From assembly GCF_003369445.1 (NCBI RefSeq), contig NZ_QRCU01000075.1, forward strand, positions 1-62,777: a stretch of 62,777 nucleotides of DNA. Direction: 5' to 3'. Under the pieces are notes generated by a model. The model was not told the DNA's origin. It worked only from the letters and a program-made list of their open reading frames with translations, and did not search any database. How positions within the stretch are numbered: the first letter of the stretch is position 1; each line of letters opens with the position of its first letter. Origin of the DNA: Arthrobacter silvisoli. Its GTDB lineage: Bacteria; Actinomycetota; Actinomycetes; Actinomycetales; Micrococcaceae. Below, in pieces: positions 24,355 to 33,452 of the stretch. The translations under genes were made by a program, and so were the position numbers.

Positions 24355-25668
24355 ATGCGGATTTCAGTCATTGGTTGCGGCTACCTCGGTGCCGTCCATG
24401 CCGCCTGCATGGCGAAACTGGGGCATGACGTGGTGGGGATCGAAACGGACCCCGCCAAAGTGGCCGAACTGTCGGACGGTCACGCCCCGTTCTACGAACC
24501 GGTCCTGGACGAACTGCTCAGGGAGCTCGAGGAATCCGGGCGGCTGCGGTTCACCACGGACATGGCTGAAGCCCGCGGCTCCCAGGTGCATTTCATCTGC
24601 GTCGGCACACCGCAGAAGCGCGGCGAGAACGCCGCCGATCTCCGCTTCGTCGATGCCGCCGTGGAAGCCTTGGCCGCGCAGCTGGGGCCGGGCGAACTGG
24701 TGGCCGGAAAATCCACCGTTCCCGTGGGCACGGCGGCCCGGCTGGCGGACATCGTGCACGAAGCGCAGCCGGAAGCCATGCTGGCCTGGAATCCCGAGTT
24801 CCTGCGCGAAGGCCATGCCGTCAGCGACACCTTGAGCCCGAACAGGCTGGTGTACGGCGTGGACTCAGGCTCCGAGGACGATCCCGCGGTGGCGCTCCTG
24901 GACGAGGTCTATGCGGAACCGCTCGCCACCGGCACGCCCCGCATGGTGATGGACTACGCCACCGCCGAACTCGTCAAGACGGCCGCGAACTCCTTCCTGG
25001 CGACCAAGATTTCCTTCATCAATGCCATGGCCGAAGTCTGCGAGGCGACAGGCGCGGACGTGGTCCGCCTGGCCGAGGCGATCGGCGTGGATGACAGGAT
25101 CGGTTCAAAATTCCTCAGTGCCGGCATCGGTTTCGGCGGCGGCTGCCTGCCCAAGGACATCCGGGCTTTCATGGCCCGCGCGGGCGAGCTCGGCGCCGAT
25201 CAGGCCCTGACGTTCCTGCGCGAGGTGGACGCGATCAATATGCGCCGGCGCACACGCGTGGTGGAACTGACCCGGCAATTGTGCGGCGGCACCCTCATGG
25301 GCCAACGGATCGCGGTGCTGGGCGCAGCGTTCAAACCCGAGAGCGACGACGTGCGGGACTCCCCGGCGCTGAGCGCGGCAGCGCAGCTTCAGTTGCAGGG
25401 AGCCGTGGTGACAGTCACCGACCCGCAGGCCCTCGGCAACGCGGCGAAGCGCTTCCCCGAACTGCAGCTGGAACCGGACATGGAGACCGCCCTGGAACGG
25501 GCCGACGCCGTGCTGCTGCTCACCGAATGGAAGCAGTACCGCGAACTGGACCCGCACGAAACCGCGGCGCTGGTGTCCAACCGCCGGATCCTCGACGGCC
25601 GGAACGTTCTGGACCCCGCCAAATGGCGCGCGGCCGGCTGGACCTACAAGGGCCTCGGCCGGCCCTGA
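24355..25668 (+). CDS. UDP-glucose/GDP-mannose dehydrogenase family protein
   Basis: 437 aa. NAD-dependent four-electron oxidation of a nucleotide sugar, most likely UDP-glucose to UDP-glucuronate. The Rossmann motif VIGCGYLGAVHAA opens the protein; KSTVPVGT, EFLREGHAV and the catalytic cysteine in GFGGGCLPKD (about residue 263) are all present, followed by the C-terminal UDP-binding domain. It lies about 2 kb from the exopolysaccharide locus and could supply acidic sugars to it, though a sufUS operon intervenes. A GGGGG site precedes the ATG. I leave the symbol blank because the sugar specificity (Ugd or other) is not visible. Confidence 0.9.
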   Translation: MRISVIGCGYLGAVHAACMAKLGHDVVGIETDPAKVAELSDGHAPFYEPVLDELLRELEESGRLRFTTDMAEARGSQVHFICVGTPQKRGENAADLRFVDAAVEALAAQLGPGELVAGKSTVPVGTAARLADIVHEAQPEAMLAWNPEFLREGHAVSDTLSPNRLVYGVDSGSEDDPAVALLDEVYAEPLATGTPRMVMDYATAELVKTAANSFLATKISFINAMAEVCEATGADVVRLAEAIGVDDRIGSKFLSAGIGFGGGCLPKDIRAFMARAGELGADQALTFLREVDAINMRRRTRVVELTRQLCGGTLMGQRIAVLGAAFKPESDDVRDSPALSAAAQLQLQGAVVTVTDPQALGNAAKRFPELQLEPDMETALERADAVLLLTEWKQYRELDPHETAALVSNRRILDGRNVLDPAKWRAAGWTYKGLGRP

Positions 25669-25680
25669 AGTCCGGTCAGC

Positions 25681-26133
25681 TCAGGAACTCGCCTGCCCCA
25701 ACGCATCCTCGGCGGCCACCCAGGACAGCATGGCGCACTTGACCCGGGCCACGTAGCGGGCCACCCCTTCGAACGCGGCGGCGTCCCCCAGGACTTCGGG
25801 GTCGGCCGCGATCTTGCCGCGGGAGCGCAGCATCTCGCGAAACGTCCCGATCAGCGTGCGGAGTTCCTCCGTGTCGATGCCCTCGGCGAGATCCGTGAGC
25901 ACCGACGCCGAAGCCATGGAGATGGAACAGCCGTCGCCGTCCCATCGGAACTGGCTGACGCGGCCGTCGACGACGGCGAGCCGCACCGTGATCTCGTCCC
26001 CGCAGGTGGGATTCAGCTGGTGGGATTCGCCGCAGCTGGCGCCGGCCGGCGGCTGTTCGGCTGCCAGGCCTTCGCCGTGGCGCAGCTTCGAGTGGTCCAG
26101 GATGATCTGCTGGTAGAGGGCGTCAAGACTCAT
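25681..26133 (-). CDS. sufU: Fe-S cluster assembly sulfur acceptor SufU
   Basis: 150 aa. Zinc-dependent sulfurtransferase that receives persulfide sulfur from SufS in actinobacteria and Firmicutes. Ligand residues are visible at C44 and D46 (NPTCGDE), C69 (GDGCSISMAS) and C133 (VKCAMLSW); C69 would carry or relay sulfur by ligand exchange. The start MSLDALYQQIILDH is canonical. It follows sufS after 21 nt on the same strand, forming a sufS-sufU pair detached from any sufBCD genes in this window. Confidence 0.94.
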   Translation of the reverse strand: MSLDALYQQIILDHSKLRHGEGLAAEQPPAGASCGESHQLNPTCGDEITVRLAVVDGRVSQFRWDGDGCSISMASASVLTDLAEGIDTEELRTLIGTFREMLRSRGKIAADPEVLGDAAAFEGVARYVARVKCAMLSWVAAEDALGQASS

Positions 26134-26154
26134 GTTTTTTCCTTGGGGTCCGGA

Positions 26155-27462
26155 TCAGACCCGGAAGTAGGAGCGCACGCCGGACACGGCCTCGAGGAGG
26201 GCGTCGACGTCGTCGGTGGTGTTGTACAGGTAGGTGCTGGCGCGCGTCGTGGCCGTCAGCCCGAGCCTGCGGTGCAGCGGTTGCGCGCAGTGGTGGCCGA
26301 CCCGGACGGCGATGCCGCGGTCGTCAAGGTACTGTCCGACGTCGTGGGCGTGCACGCCGTCGACGTCGAACGCGGCCAGGCCGATCCGCTCCTGGCCGGC
26401 GGCCGGGCCGAGCACGCGGATACCGGGAAGCTCACTGAGCCCGGAGACGAGGCGCTGGCCGAGGACCGTTTCCCATTCGTGGATCCGGGAGATGCCGGTT
26501 TCCTTCAGGTAGTTCGCGGCCGAAGCCAGGGCGATCGCCTGGGAGATCCGCTGCGTGCCGGCCTCGAAGCGCTGCGGTGCGGGCAGGAAGGCGGCCTTCT
26601 CCATGGTGACAGTGGTGATCATGGAGCCACCCGTGAGGAACGGCGGCATGGCGTTCAAGTGCGCAGCCTTGCCGTAGAGGGCTCCGATGCCGGTGGGCGC
26701 AAGCATCTTGTGGCCGGAGAGGACGGCGAAGTCCACGTCCAGTGCCTTGACGTCCAGGGGCATGTGCGGCGCGGACTGGCAGGCGTCCAGCACCACGAGG
26801 GCGCCGTGTTCCCGGGCCAGGGCAACCAGTCCGGCGACGGGGTTGATGGTGCCCAGCACGTTGGAGGCGTGGGTGAACGCGAGCACGCGGGTGCGGGGGC
26901 CGACGATCCGCGCGGCTTCCTCCATGAGCAGGGCGCCGGAATCGTCCACGGGGATGTAGCGCAGGGTGGCGCCGGTGCGCATGGCGAGCTGTTGCCATGG
27001 AATGAGGTTGGCGTGGTGTTCCATCTCGGTCACCACGATCTCGTCGCCTTCGCCGAGGGCGAAGCGGGCGGATTCCGCCGTGGCGCCGGGAAGAGAGGCG
27101 TTGAGGAAGGAGTAGCTGATCAGGTTCAGGGCCTCGGTGGCGTTGGAGGTCCAGACCAGTTCATCGCTCCGGGCACCGATGAACGCGGCCACCGTTTCGC
27201 GGGCGTCCTCGAAGGATTCGGTCGCTTCCACGGCGAGGTAGTGGGCACCGCGGTGCACGGCGGAGTTGCGTTGTTCGTAGAATTCCTGCTCGGCTTCGAT
27301 GACGCTCAGGGGGTTCTGCGACGTGGCGCCGGAATCCAGGTAGACCAGGTTCCGGCCGTTGACCTGCTGGTGCAGGATCGGGAAGTCATTGCGGATCCGC
27401 CGCACCTCGTCGTTGTCGAGGGTGCCCGCCGAAGGGAGCAGATGTGTGGGGATGGCAACCAT
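26155..27462 (-). CDS. sufS: Cysteine desulfurase SufS
   Basis: 435 aa. PLP enzyme of the class V aminotransferase fold that removes sulfur from cysteine as persulfide. The PLP lysine is in VLSGHKMLAPTG (about residue 251), and the active cysteine in RVGHHCAQPLH (about 391), the group II/SufS arrangement. ATG 27462 is preceded by AGGAG at the right distance; the longer frame to 27492 is not needed. The upstream 150 nt contains an AT-rich TAATTAGGAT on the coding strand, a plausible -10 region. Drives SufU. Confidence 0.95.
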   Translation of the reverse strand: MVAIPTHLLPSAGTLDNDEVRRIRNDFPILHQQVNGRNLVYLDSGATSQNPLSVIEAEQEFYEQRNSAVHRGAHYLAVEATESFEDARETVAAFIGARSDELVWTSNATEALNLISYSFLNASLPGATAESARFALGEGDEIVVTEMEHHANLIPWQQLAMRTGATLRYIPVDDSGALLMEEAARIVGPRTRVLAFTHASNVLGTINPVAGLVALAREHGALVVLDACQSAPHMPLDVKALDVDFAVLSGHKMLAPTGIGALYGKAAHLNAMPPFLTGGSMITTVTMEKAAFLPAPQRFEAGTQRISQAIALASAANYLKETGISRIHEWETVLGQRLVSGLSELPGIRVLGPAAGQERIGLAAFDVDGVHAHDVGQYLDDRGIAVRVGHHCAQPLHRRLGLTATTRASTYLYNTTDDVDALLEAVSGVRSYFRV

Positions 27463-27615
27463 AACGTACTCCTGGGTGGACCTGTTGGGCATGCGGCGCG
27501 GCCCGCTCCGGAGGACTGCTCCGGTAGAGCGCGGCCAATTACGTCACACGGACTAATCCTAATTATCCCACGGCCCCGGCGACACCAAGGCAACGCTCAC
27601 TTAGGCGCCACTCAC

Positions 27616-29190
27616 TTAGCCAAGGCACATCTCCTGGGCGCTGAGCGCCGTTACGGCGATCTTCCGGAACTCAACCGGGGCTCCGCCGCCGCCCCCTGAA
27701 GAAGCGTTCCCGGCCAGCAGCGCGAAATAGCCGCCGCGAAACGCGGTGTCGTTGCTTTGCGCGCTCCAGTTCCGGCCGCCGGTCGAAGTGCTCACCCGGA
27801 CGCCCACAGGGGCCATTTCCACGCGGACCTGGAACCATTGGCGCTCCCCCACGCCCCCGCCGGCAGCGGAAGCAAGGGACACAGGCTGGTCCTTGCCTTT
27901 GTCGGTCCTGCCCAGGTCCAAGGATCCGTCCGCCGAAATGTCGAGCCGGTATCCGCCCTGCGTGGCCACCTGCCCCGCACCATCCGCGGGCGGGGCCACC
28001 GGGGAATCGTCACCCAAGGCGAACGCGATGCCGGCCCGCCGGGCCCCCGAGGAGCCTTCCGGCCAACGGAGCTCGACGTCGAGGCGCCAAGCGGGCGCGG
28101 CCAGCGGAGCCATGGAACCCACCGTGTAGGAGCCGGCCGCGGCGGCGAAGCGCAGCGCATCGTCCACGAAAGCGGGCTGCTCGGACCAGTCGCTGTCGGC
28201 ATCCCACGGCAAGTCACCCGCGGCGCGGCTGCCCTCGCCCAGGGTGTCGGACGCGGCAGGGGCCAGCCGCTGCAGCACGTAGGGCACGTTGGAACACATC
28301 ATGCCGCGCACGCCAAGGCGCTGCAGCCGGTCCCGCTCCCACCTGCGGTGTACCTCCCAGGCGATCACAGGTCTTCCCGTGGCCACAAGCTGCCGGATCT
28401 GTGCCTCCGCGCCCAGTGTCGGCACACCCAGCCAGTCGACGCGGTCCTGGAATTGCGCGGCGCTGCCCAGGTCCTTGCTCGTGAAGTAGCCCCAAGTGGT
28501 GTACCCACGTTGCCGGGCGTCAAGGTGCCCCGGGGACATGGCAGGCTGCTTCCACACGATGTGCCGGCGGCTTTCCGGGTAGTCCTGGAGCATGGTGAAG
28601 ATCGCATCGGCGTTGGTGCCGCCCTTGTCTTCCAGGAAGATCACGTGGCTGCGGGCGAAGGCATCCAGGACCTCCCGCAGGCGGGGCATGGGCTCCAACG
28701 GCGCAGCCGGCCCCAGCCAGGCGCGGGCGTCCACCCTGAGCCTGGCCAGGTCGGCGTAGGGAGTGGCGGGGATCCGGAGATCCTGGCCGCTGGTGCGCAG
28801 GGTGCTGGCATCGTGGTGGCACAGCAGCACACCGTCGGAGCTGGCCCACACGGACACCTCGATCGCTTTCAGGCCCAGCGCCACGGACTCCGAATAGGCC
28901 CGCATGGTGTGTTCGGGCCAATTGTCCCCGGAACCGCGGTGCGCGATGTAGAAGGTCTTCGTGGTGAGCAGGTCCTTGACGGTGTACGGGCCGCCGGGCT
29001 GCAGCGGGACGTCCGGAACGGGCGCCAGGGTGGGGACGGCCGTTGCTGTGTTACCTGGCTGGGGGCAGCCTCCGCAGCCGCTGAGCACGCTTCCAACGGC
29101 GAGCGCGCTTCCCGCCGCGAGCGCACCCTGCCCGGCCAAGGCCAGGAAGCCGCGGCGCCCGAAGGCGGTGCCCGCGGTGCTGGTGTTCAC
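27616..29190 (-). CDS. Tat-exported glycerophosphodiester phosphodiesterase lipoprotein with lectin-like tail
   Basis: 524 aa; GTG 29190 overlaps the upstream stop (GTGA). The N-terminus has a twin-arginine signal (GRRGFLALAG) and a lipobox-like LSGC, so it should be folded before export and lipid-anchored. The GDPD domain spans about residues 60-320 with HRGSGDN and CHHDAS; the metal motif reads E-V-S where most family members have E-x-D, a visible deviation. Residues about 330-524 are beta-rich and resemble a concanavalin-like or DUF1080-like sugar-binding module. It ends an exopolysaccharide sub-operon, so it may trim glycerol-phosphate or similar groups on surface polymer. Inference only. 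Confidence 0.8.
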   Translation of the reverse strand: MNTSTAGTAFGRRGFLALAGQGALAAGSALAVGSVLSGCGGCPQPGNTATAVPTLAPVPDVPLQPGGPYTVKDLLTTKTFYIAHRGSGDNWPEHTMRAYSESVALGLKAIEVSVWASSDGVLLCHHDASTLRTSGQDLRIPATPYADLARLRVDARAWLGPAAPLEPMPRLREVLDAFARSHVIFLEDKGGTNADAIFTMLQDYPESRRHIVWKQPAMSPGHLDARQRGYTTWGYFTSKDLGSAAQFQDRVDWLGVPTLGAEAQIRQLVATGRPVIAWEVHRRWERDRLQRLGVRGMMCSNVPYVLQRLAPAASDTLGEGSRAAGDLPWDADSDWSEQPAFVDDALRFAAAAGSYTVGSMAPLAAPAWRLDVELRWPEGSSGARRAGIAFALGDDSPVAPPADGAGQVATQGGYRLDISADGSLDLGRTDKGKDQPVSLASAAGGGVGERQWFQVRVEMAPVGVRVSTSTGGRNWSAQSNDTAFRGGYFALLAGNASSGGGGGAPVEFRKIAVTALSAQEMCLG

Positions 29191-30485
29191 AGCCGGCCCG
29201 CCATCTCGGCGTCGAAGTCCGCGTGCCCGCTCTTCGCCAGTTGCCTCTGCCTCACCACTTTGTCGCCTGCCATGACAAGCATCGCGAACACGGTCCAGAT
29301 CACGATGGCCGCAGCGGAACGGGTGGCCAGCGAACTGTAGGTCTGGGGCACCGCCACGGCCAGGACCCCGGCCAGGGTGAGGCCGCGGAAGTGGTGCCGG
29401 GTGGCGTGTTTGAGGACCAGGTAAGCCATCATGCCGAAATAGAGGAGGGCGAACACGATGCCGAAGTCGATGCTGTACATGACGAGGGGGCTTTCGAAGC
29501 TGGTCTGCAGTCCACCCTGCACGGCCACCCGGTAGCTGGCGCCGATGCCCTGGCCCGCGATGAAGTAGTCGGCCCAGTGGGCCACGAAGTATTCCATGGC
29601 GCGGGCCCGTGCCTCGGCCGAACCTGTGTCGTCCGCCAGCCGCTGGGCCACGCCGGCCACCAGCGGCGACTGCACAATGAACCACGTGGCCACAGAGAGC
29701 ACTGCGAGGAAAGCGATCTTCACCCACACCCGGCGCCTGGCGAAGAGCACCACGGCCACCACGGAGAAGCCCACGACGAACAGGCCCACCCGGGATTGGG
29801 TCACCAACACGCCGGTGATCATCAGGATCAGCAGCAGTGCCTGGACGGAGTTGTGCTTCAGGCCGGCGACCAGCGGAGCAGCCACGCAGATGGCCAGGGA
29901 CAGGGCCAGCGGCTGGTCGAGGGTGCCCATCCAGCGGTCGGTTTCCGGGTTGAACCAATACTGGGTAAGGAAGCCCTCTTCGTAGAAGAGCACACTGTGG
30001 GTCAGCCACTGGACCAAGGCGATGACGCAGGTGACAGCCACGAGGGTGAGCAATATTGTCCGCAGCGCGGTCGCGAGGTCCGGGTCCGTGAGGGCAGCGG
30101 ACAGGAGGACGAGGAAGAACAGCACCGGGGCCAGGATCTGGTCCACCAGCAGCACCATTCCGCCGCCTTCCTGGGACGTCCGGGAGGCCAGGAACGCGGC
30201 CAGCACCACCAGGGCCAGGCCCATGAACAGGAAGAATTCCCGGCCCAGCACGCGGCTGAGGGAAACAGGGTCGTGGGCCAGACGGACTACGAACGCTGCG
30301 AAGATCAGCCAGCTTGCGGCGTGTATCGACAGGGAACCGCTGTCCACACCGGTGATCAAAGGGCTGCCGACGGTGGGGACCAGCATCCACAAGCCCAGGA
30401 CGGCTGCGAAGACCCATCGGATCCGCCGGCGGAACAGCCAGGCAAAGCCGAAGCAGCAAACGATCCACAGGGCCAGCCTGACCAT
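29187..30485 (-). CDS. O-antigen ligase/polymerase-like membrane protein (Wzy-type)
   Basis: 432 aa with ten to twelve hydrophobic helices and a large extracytoplasmic loop around residues 145-190 and 270-310, the layout of Wzy polymerases and WaaL ligases. It would join polyprenyl-linked repeat units outside the membrane. Conserved primary motifs are few in this family, so the call rests on topology plus context: it lies between the Wzz/BY-kinase gene (9 nt upstream) and the GDPD gene (4-nt overlap), near Wzx and glycosyltransferases. ATG 30485. Confidence 0.78.
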   Translation of the reverse strand: MVRLALWIVCCFGFAWLFRRRIRWVFAAVLGLWMLVPTVGSPLITGVDSGSLSIHAASWLIFAAFVVRLAHDPVSLSRVLGREFFLFMGLALVVLAAFLASRTSQEGGGMVLLVDQILAPVLFFLVLLSAALTDPDLATALRTILLTLVAVTCVIALVQWLTHSVLFYEEGFLTQYWFNPETDRWMGTLDQPLALSLAICVAAPLVAGLKHNSVQALLLILMITGVLVTQSRVGLFVVGFSVVAVVLFARRRVWVKIAFLAVLSVATWFIVQSPLVAGVAQRLADDTGSAEARARAMEYFVAHWADYFIAGQGIGASYRVAVQGGLQTSFESPLVMYSIDFGIVFALLYFGMMAYLVLKHATRHHFRGLTLAGVLAVAVPQTYSSLATRSAAAIVIWTVFAMLVMAGDKVVRQRQLAKSGHADFDAEMAGRL

Positions 30486-30494
30486 GGTGTACCG

Positions 30495-32036
30495 CTATCC
30501 GCGCCGGGGCGGCGGCAACGCCGCACCGTCCGGGTCCCCGGTGGAGGACTTGCCGGTGCCGCCGTCGTCGTCCCGGCTGTGGTGGGGACCGCCGTCGGTT
30601 CCGGAGCTGCCCTTCCCAGCGCCCTTCCCAGCCGGCTCCAGCCAGCCGCGCATCCGGGCCGGATCCACTGTCTCCGCGCGATGGGCGCGGCGCGTGCGGG
30701 GCACCCTGCGCCTGTGGGCTTCGGCGAGGCGGTCCGGCAAGGCGTTCAGGACGACGCCGAGGATCCTGCTGTCCACGGCCCGGAGGTTTTCAAGGCCGGT
30801 GGCAAGCACCTGCCGGGTGATCTTCTCGTACCGCACCACCAGCACCACGCCGTCGGTGAGGGAAGCCATCAAGGCGCCGTCGCTCAGTGGCTGCAGGGAT
30901 GTGGCGTCCACCACAATCCGGCTGTAGCGTTCCTTCAGCGCGGCCAGGACCTGCGGCGTGTGCTTGCTGCCCAGCAGTTCGGTCGGCTGCAGCGGGACCG
31001 TGCCGGCGCCGATCGCGTGCAGGCCTTCGAAGACGGTCCGCTGGATCACCTTGTCCAGGGGCATCTGGCCGGACAGGACGTCCGACAGCCCGGTGGTCTT
31101 CGCCAGGCCCAGCTCTTGCGCGATGTCCGGTCTCCGCAGATCGGCTTCCAGCAGCAGCACCGTATGGCCGGACTCGGCCCAGGCTTTCGCGAGCAGGAAC
31201 GCCGCCGTCGTTTTGCCTTCCCCGGCCGTGGCGGAGGTGACGGTCACCGTGTGCAGATGCTGGGACTGGGTCAGGTGGTCCACGTTGGTCCGGAGGCGGC
31301 GGCCGGCCTCATCAATCAGGGAATCGGGCCGGCGTCCCAGGAGCCGGTCAAGGCTGCGGGCGGCAGGGGCGTTCGGAATGCGGGCCAGGAGGGGCAGCCC
31401 GGTGGCGGCTTCCACCTGCTCCGGCGTGCGCAGGGAGTGGTCCATCAGGCGGCGGCCGACGGAGATCGCGATGCCCAGCGCCATGCCCGCGAGCAGGCCC
31501 AGGGCAAGGTTCAGTCCCACCCGGGGGGCCACCGGGGCATCTTCGGGGGTGGGGCCGGACACCACGGTCAGGACGGTCTGGGCGGAGCCCTCCGGTTTGC
31601 GGCCTTCCTGCAAATCGTTCACCGCGGGGCCGAAGTTCTTCGCAACGGAGGCAGCCATGGCCACAGCGTCCTTGGCGGCCGGCATGGTCACCACGACGGT
31701 AAGCAGCCGGGTGTCCTTGTCGCCGGAGGCGCTGATGGCTTCCTGTGCCTGCGCACCGTCAAGTGCCAAGCCACTGTTCCTCAGGAGGCGCTCGACGAAG
31801 AGATCGTTCTTCACCAGGGCGGCGTAGGTGGCGATGCGGCCTCGGGAGAGTTCGTCCGACTGCAGTGCCGACTGGCCGGTGACGGGAGGCGAGACCACCA
31901 GGAAGCGGACCGTGCTTTGGTACTGCGGTTGCATGTTCGCCGTGACCACCCAGGCAGCGCCCAGGCCCACCACGGCGCACACCAGCACCACCCACCAGCC
32001 GCGGACTATTGCCCGGAGATACTCTGACAGTTCCAA
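30495..32036 (-). CDS. Chain-length determinant/BY-kinase fusion (Wzz-CpsD type)
   Basis: 513 aa from TTG 32036, preceded by a GGGGG ribosome site. Residues 1-200 are a Wzz domain with helices near 15-35 and 178-198. The cytoplasmic part has Walker A SATAGEGKTT (about 267-276), Walker A' LLLEADLRRP, and Walker B IVVDATSL instead of the usual D-(S/T)-P-P. It controls polymer length and couples export with phosphorylation in relatives. The last 105 residues are Arg/Gly/Asp-rich and contain no tyrosine, so the C-terminal Tyr cluster of classic BY-kinases is missing. Heads the leftward sub-operon; divergent from the glycosyltransferase at 32259. Confidence 0.87.
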   Translation of the reverse strand: MELSEYLRAIVRGWWVVLVCAVVGLGAAWVVTANMQPQYQSTVRFLVVSPPVTGQSALQSDELSRGRIATYAALVKNDLFVERLLRNSGLALDGAQAQEAISASGDKDTRLLTVVVTMPAAKDAVAMAASVAKNFGPAVNDLQEGRKPEGSAQTVLTVVSGPTPEDAPVAPRVGLNLALGLLAGMALGIAISVGRRLMDHSLRTPEQVEAATGLPLLARIPNAPAARSLDRLLGRRPDSLIDEAGRRLRTNVDHLTQSQHLHTVTVTSATAGEGKTTAAFLLAKAWAESGHTVLLLEADLRRPDIAQELGLAKTTGLSDVLSGQMPLDKVIQRTVFEGLHAIGAGTVPLQPTELLGSKHTPQVLAALKERYSRIVVDATSLQPLSDGALMASLTDGVVLVVRYEKITRQVLATGLENLRAVDSRILGVVLNALPDRLAEAHRRRVPRTRRAHRAETVDPARMRGWLEPAGKGAGKGSSGTDGGPHHSRDDDGGTGKSSTGDPDGAALPPPRRG

Positions 32037-32258
32037 AGAGCCGCCCCCAAGATGCCTTCCAGGGCCCTGTCCGCTCGCCGGTCCGGTCCCTCGTTGCCTT
32101 GTTTGTTCGCACCATTATTGAACGCCTGAACCCGCTTCGGAAGCCTTCCCAGCCGGGGGTTTGCCGTGCGCCCCGGCGACGGCCCCAAGTGCTGGCCAAA
32201 GCCCTCCGGCGGTCCTAAGCTGCTGCTACCACAGGCGGCCCGTGCGGACAGGAGAAAA

Positions 32259-33446
32259 GTGCGCACTTCCCAACCCCGGCCTTCGGTTTTGGTAGCTCAT
32301 CCGAGCGCCGATCTCTACGGCTCGGACCGTGTCCTGCTTGAAACGGTCGACGGTCTGCTGCGCCATGGCACAAGGGTGCTGGTGACCGTTCCCGCGCCCG
32401 GGCCGCTGGTGGCCGGCCTGCGGGCGCGCGGCGTCACTGTGGTCTTTTGCCCGACGCCGGTGCTCCGGAAGAGCTTCCTCTCCCCCGCCGGGGCGCTGAA
32501 GCTCGCCGCGGCCACGGTGCGTGGCGGTCTCGCGGGGTTCGCGTTACTGCGCGGAAGCCGCCCGGACCTGGTCCTTGCCAACACCATCACCGTGCCGCTA
32601 TGGACGGTCCTTGCACGGCTGTCCGGGATCCCGGTCCTCACGCACGTCCACGAGGCCGAATCAAGCGCTCCCCGCCCCCTCCGGGCGGCCCTGGCACTCC
32701 CCCTCCTGCTTTCCACGGACATCGTCACCAACAGCAGCTTCAGCGCCGACACCCTCGCCGCTTCCCTCCCGTGGCTGCGGGGCCGGGCGACGGTGGTCTA
32801 TAACGGGGTGCCCGGACCGGATGCGGTGGTTCCGGCCCGCGCGGAGCTCGACGGCGGCCTGGAGGTGGTGTACCTCGGGCGCCTTTCGCACCGCAAGGGA
32901 GTGGACGTAGCGATCGACGCCGTGCTGCGGCTCCGTTCCCGGGGAGTGCAGGCGCGGCTGTCCGTGGTGGGGGCCGTGTTCCCCGGCAATGAAGCGTACG
33001 AAGAACAGCTGCGGGAGCAGGTGGCACAGGCGGGCGCGGCGGAGTTCATCACCTTCCATGGCTTCCAGGACGAGGTGTGGCCGTTCCTGGCCGCGGCCGA
33101 CGTTGCCGTGGTGCCCTCCCGGCTGGACGAACCGTTCGGGAACACCGCCGTCGAGGCCCTGCTCGCTGCCCGGCCGGTAATCGCCAGCAACACCTCCGGG
33201 CTCCGTGAAGCGGCCGGCGGGGGCGGCGCAGGGAAGTTGTACGGCGCAGTGCAGTTCGTCGAACCCGGCGACGCCGGTGCCCTTGCGGACGCCCTCGCCG
33301 CCGTGCGGGACCGCTGGCCGCACTACCGGGAGCAGGCGCTCGCCGACGCGCAGCTGGCCCGGGAGCGGCACAGCCCGGAAGGATACGGAGACAACATGGC
33401 ACGGCAGGTGGCTGCCGCCGTCGGCGTCCGGAGCGGGAAGCGCTGA
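32259..33446 (+). CDS. Glycosyltransferase family 4
   Basis: 395 aa. GT-B retaining glycosyltransferase acting on a nucleotide sugar at the cytoplasmic face. N-terminal half starts SVLVAHPSADLYGSDRVLLE; the C-terminal half has YLGRLSHRKGVDVAIDA and the E-x7-E region near EALLAARPVIAS. GTG 32259 is preferred over GTG 32166 because AGGAG (32250-32254) precedes it and the extension is low-quality sequence. First gene of a rightward group with wzx and a GT2. About 220 nt of divergent promoter DNA separate it from the Wzz/BY-kinase. Confidence 0.88.
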   Translation: MRTSQPRPSVLVAHPSADLYGSDRVLLETVDGLLRHGTRVLVTVPAPGPLVAGLRARGVTVVFCPTPVLRKSFLSPAGALKLAAATVRGGLAGFALLRGSRPDLVLANTITVPLWTVLARLSGIPVLTHVHEAESSAPRPLRAALALPLLLSTDIVTNSSFSADTLAASLPWLRGRATVVYNGVPGPDAVVPARAELDGGLEVVYLGRLSHRKGVDVAIDAVLRLRSRGVQARLSVVGAVFPGNEAYEEQLREQVAQAGAAEFITFHGFQDEVWPFLAAADVAVVPSRLDEPFGNTAVEALLAARPVIASNTSGLREAAGGGGAGKLYGAVQFVEPGDAGALADALAAVRDRWPHYREQALADAQLARERHSPEGYGDNMARQVAAAVGVRSGKR

Positions 33447-33452
33447 ACCGCC

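Noticed and set aside
26020..27699. 559-codon open frame on the + strand
   Set aside because: Antisense to sufS and sufU, both clearly real.
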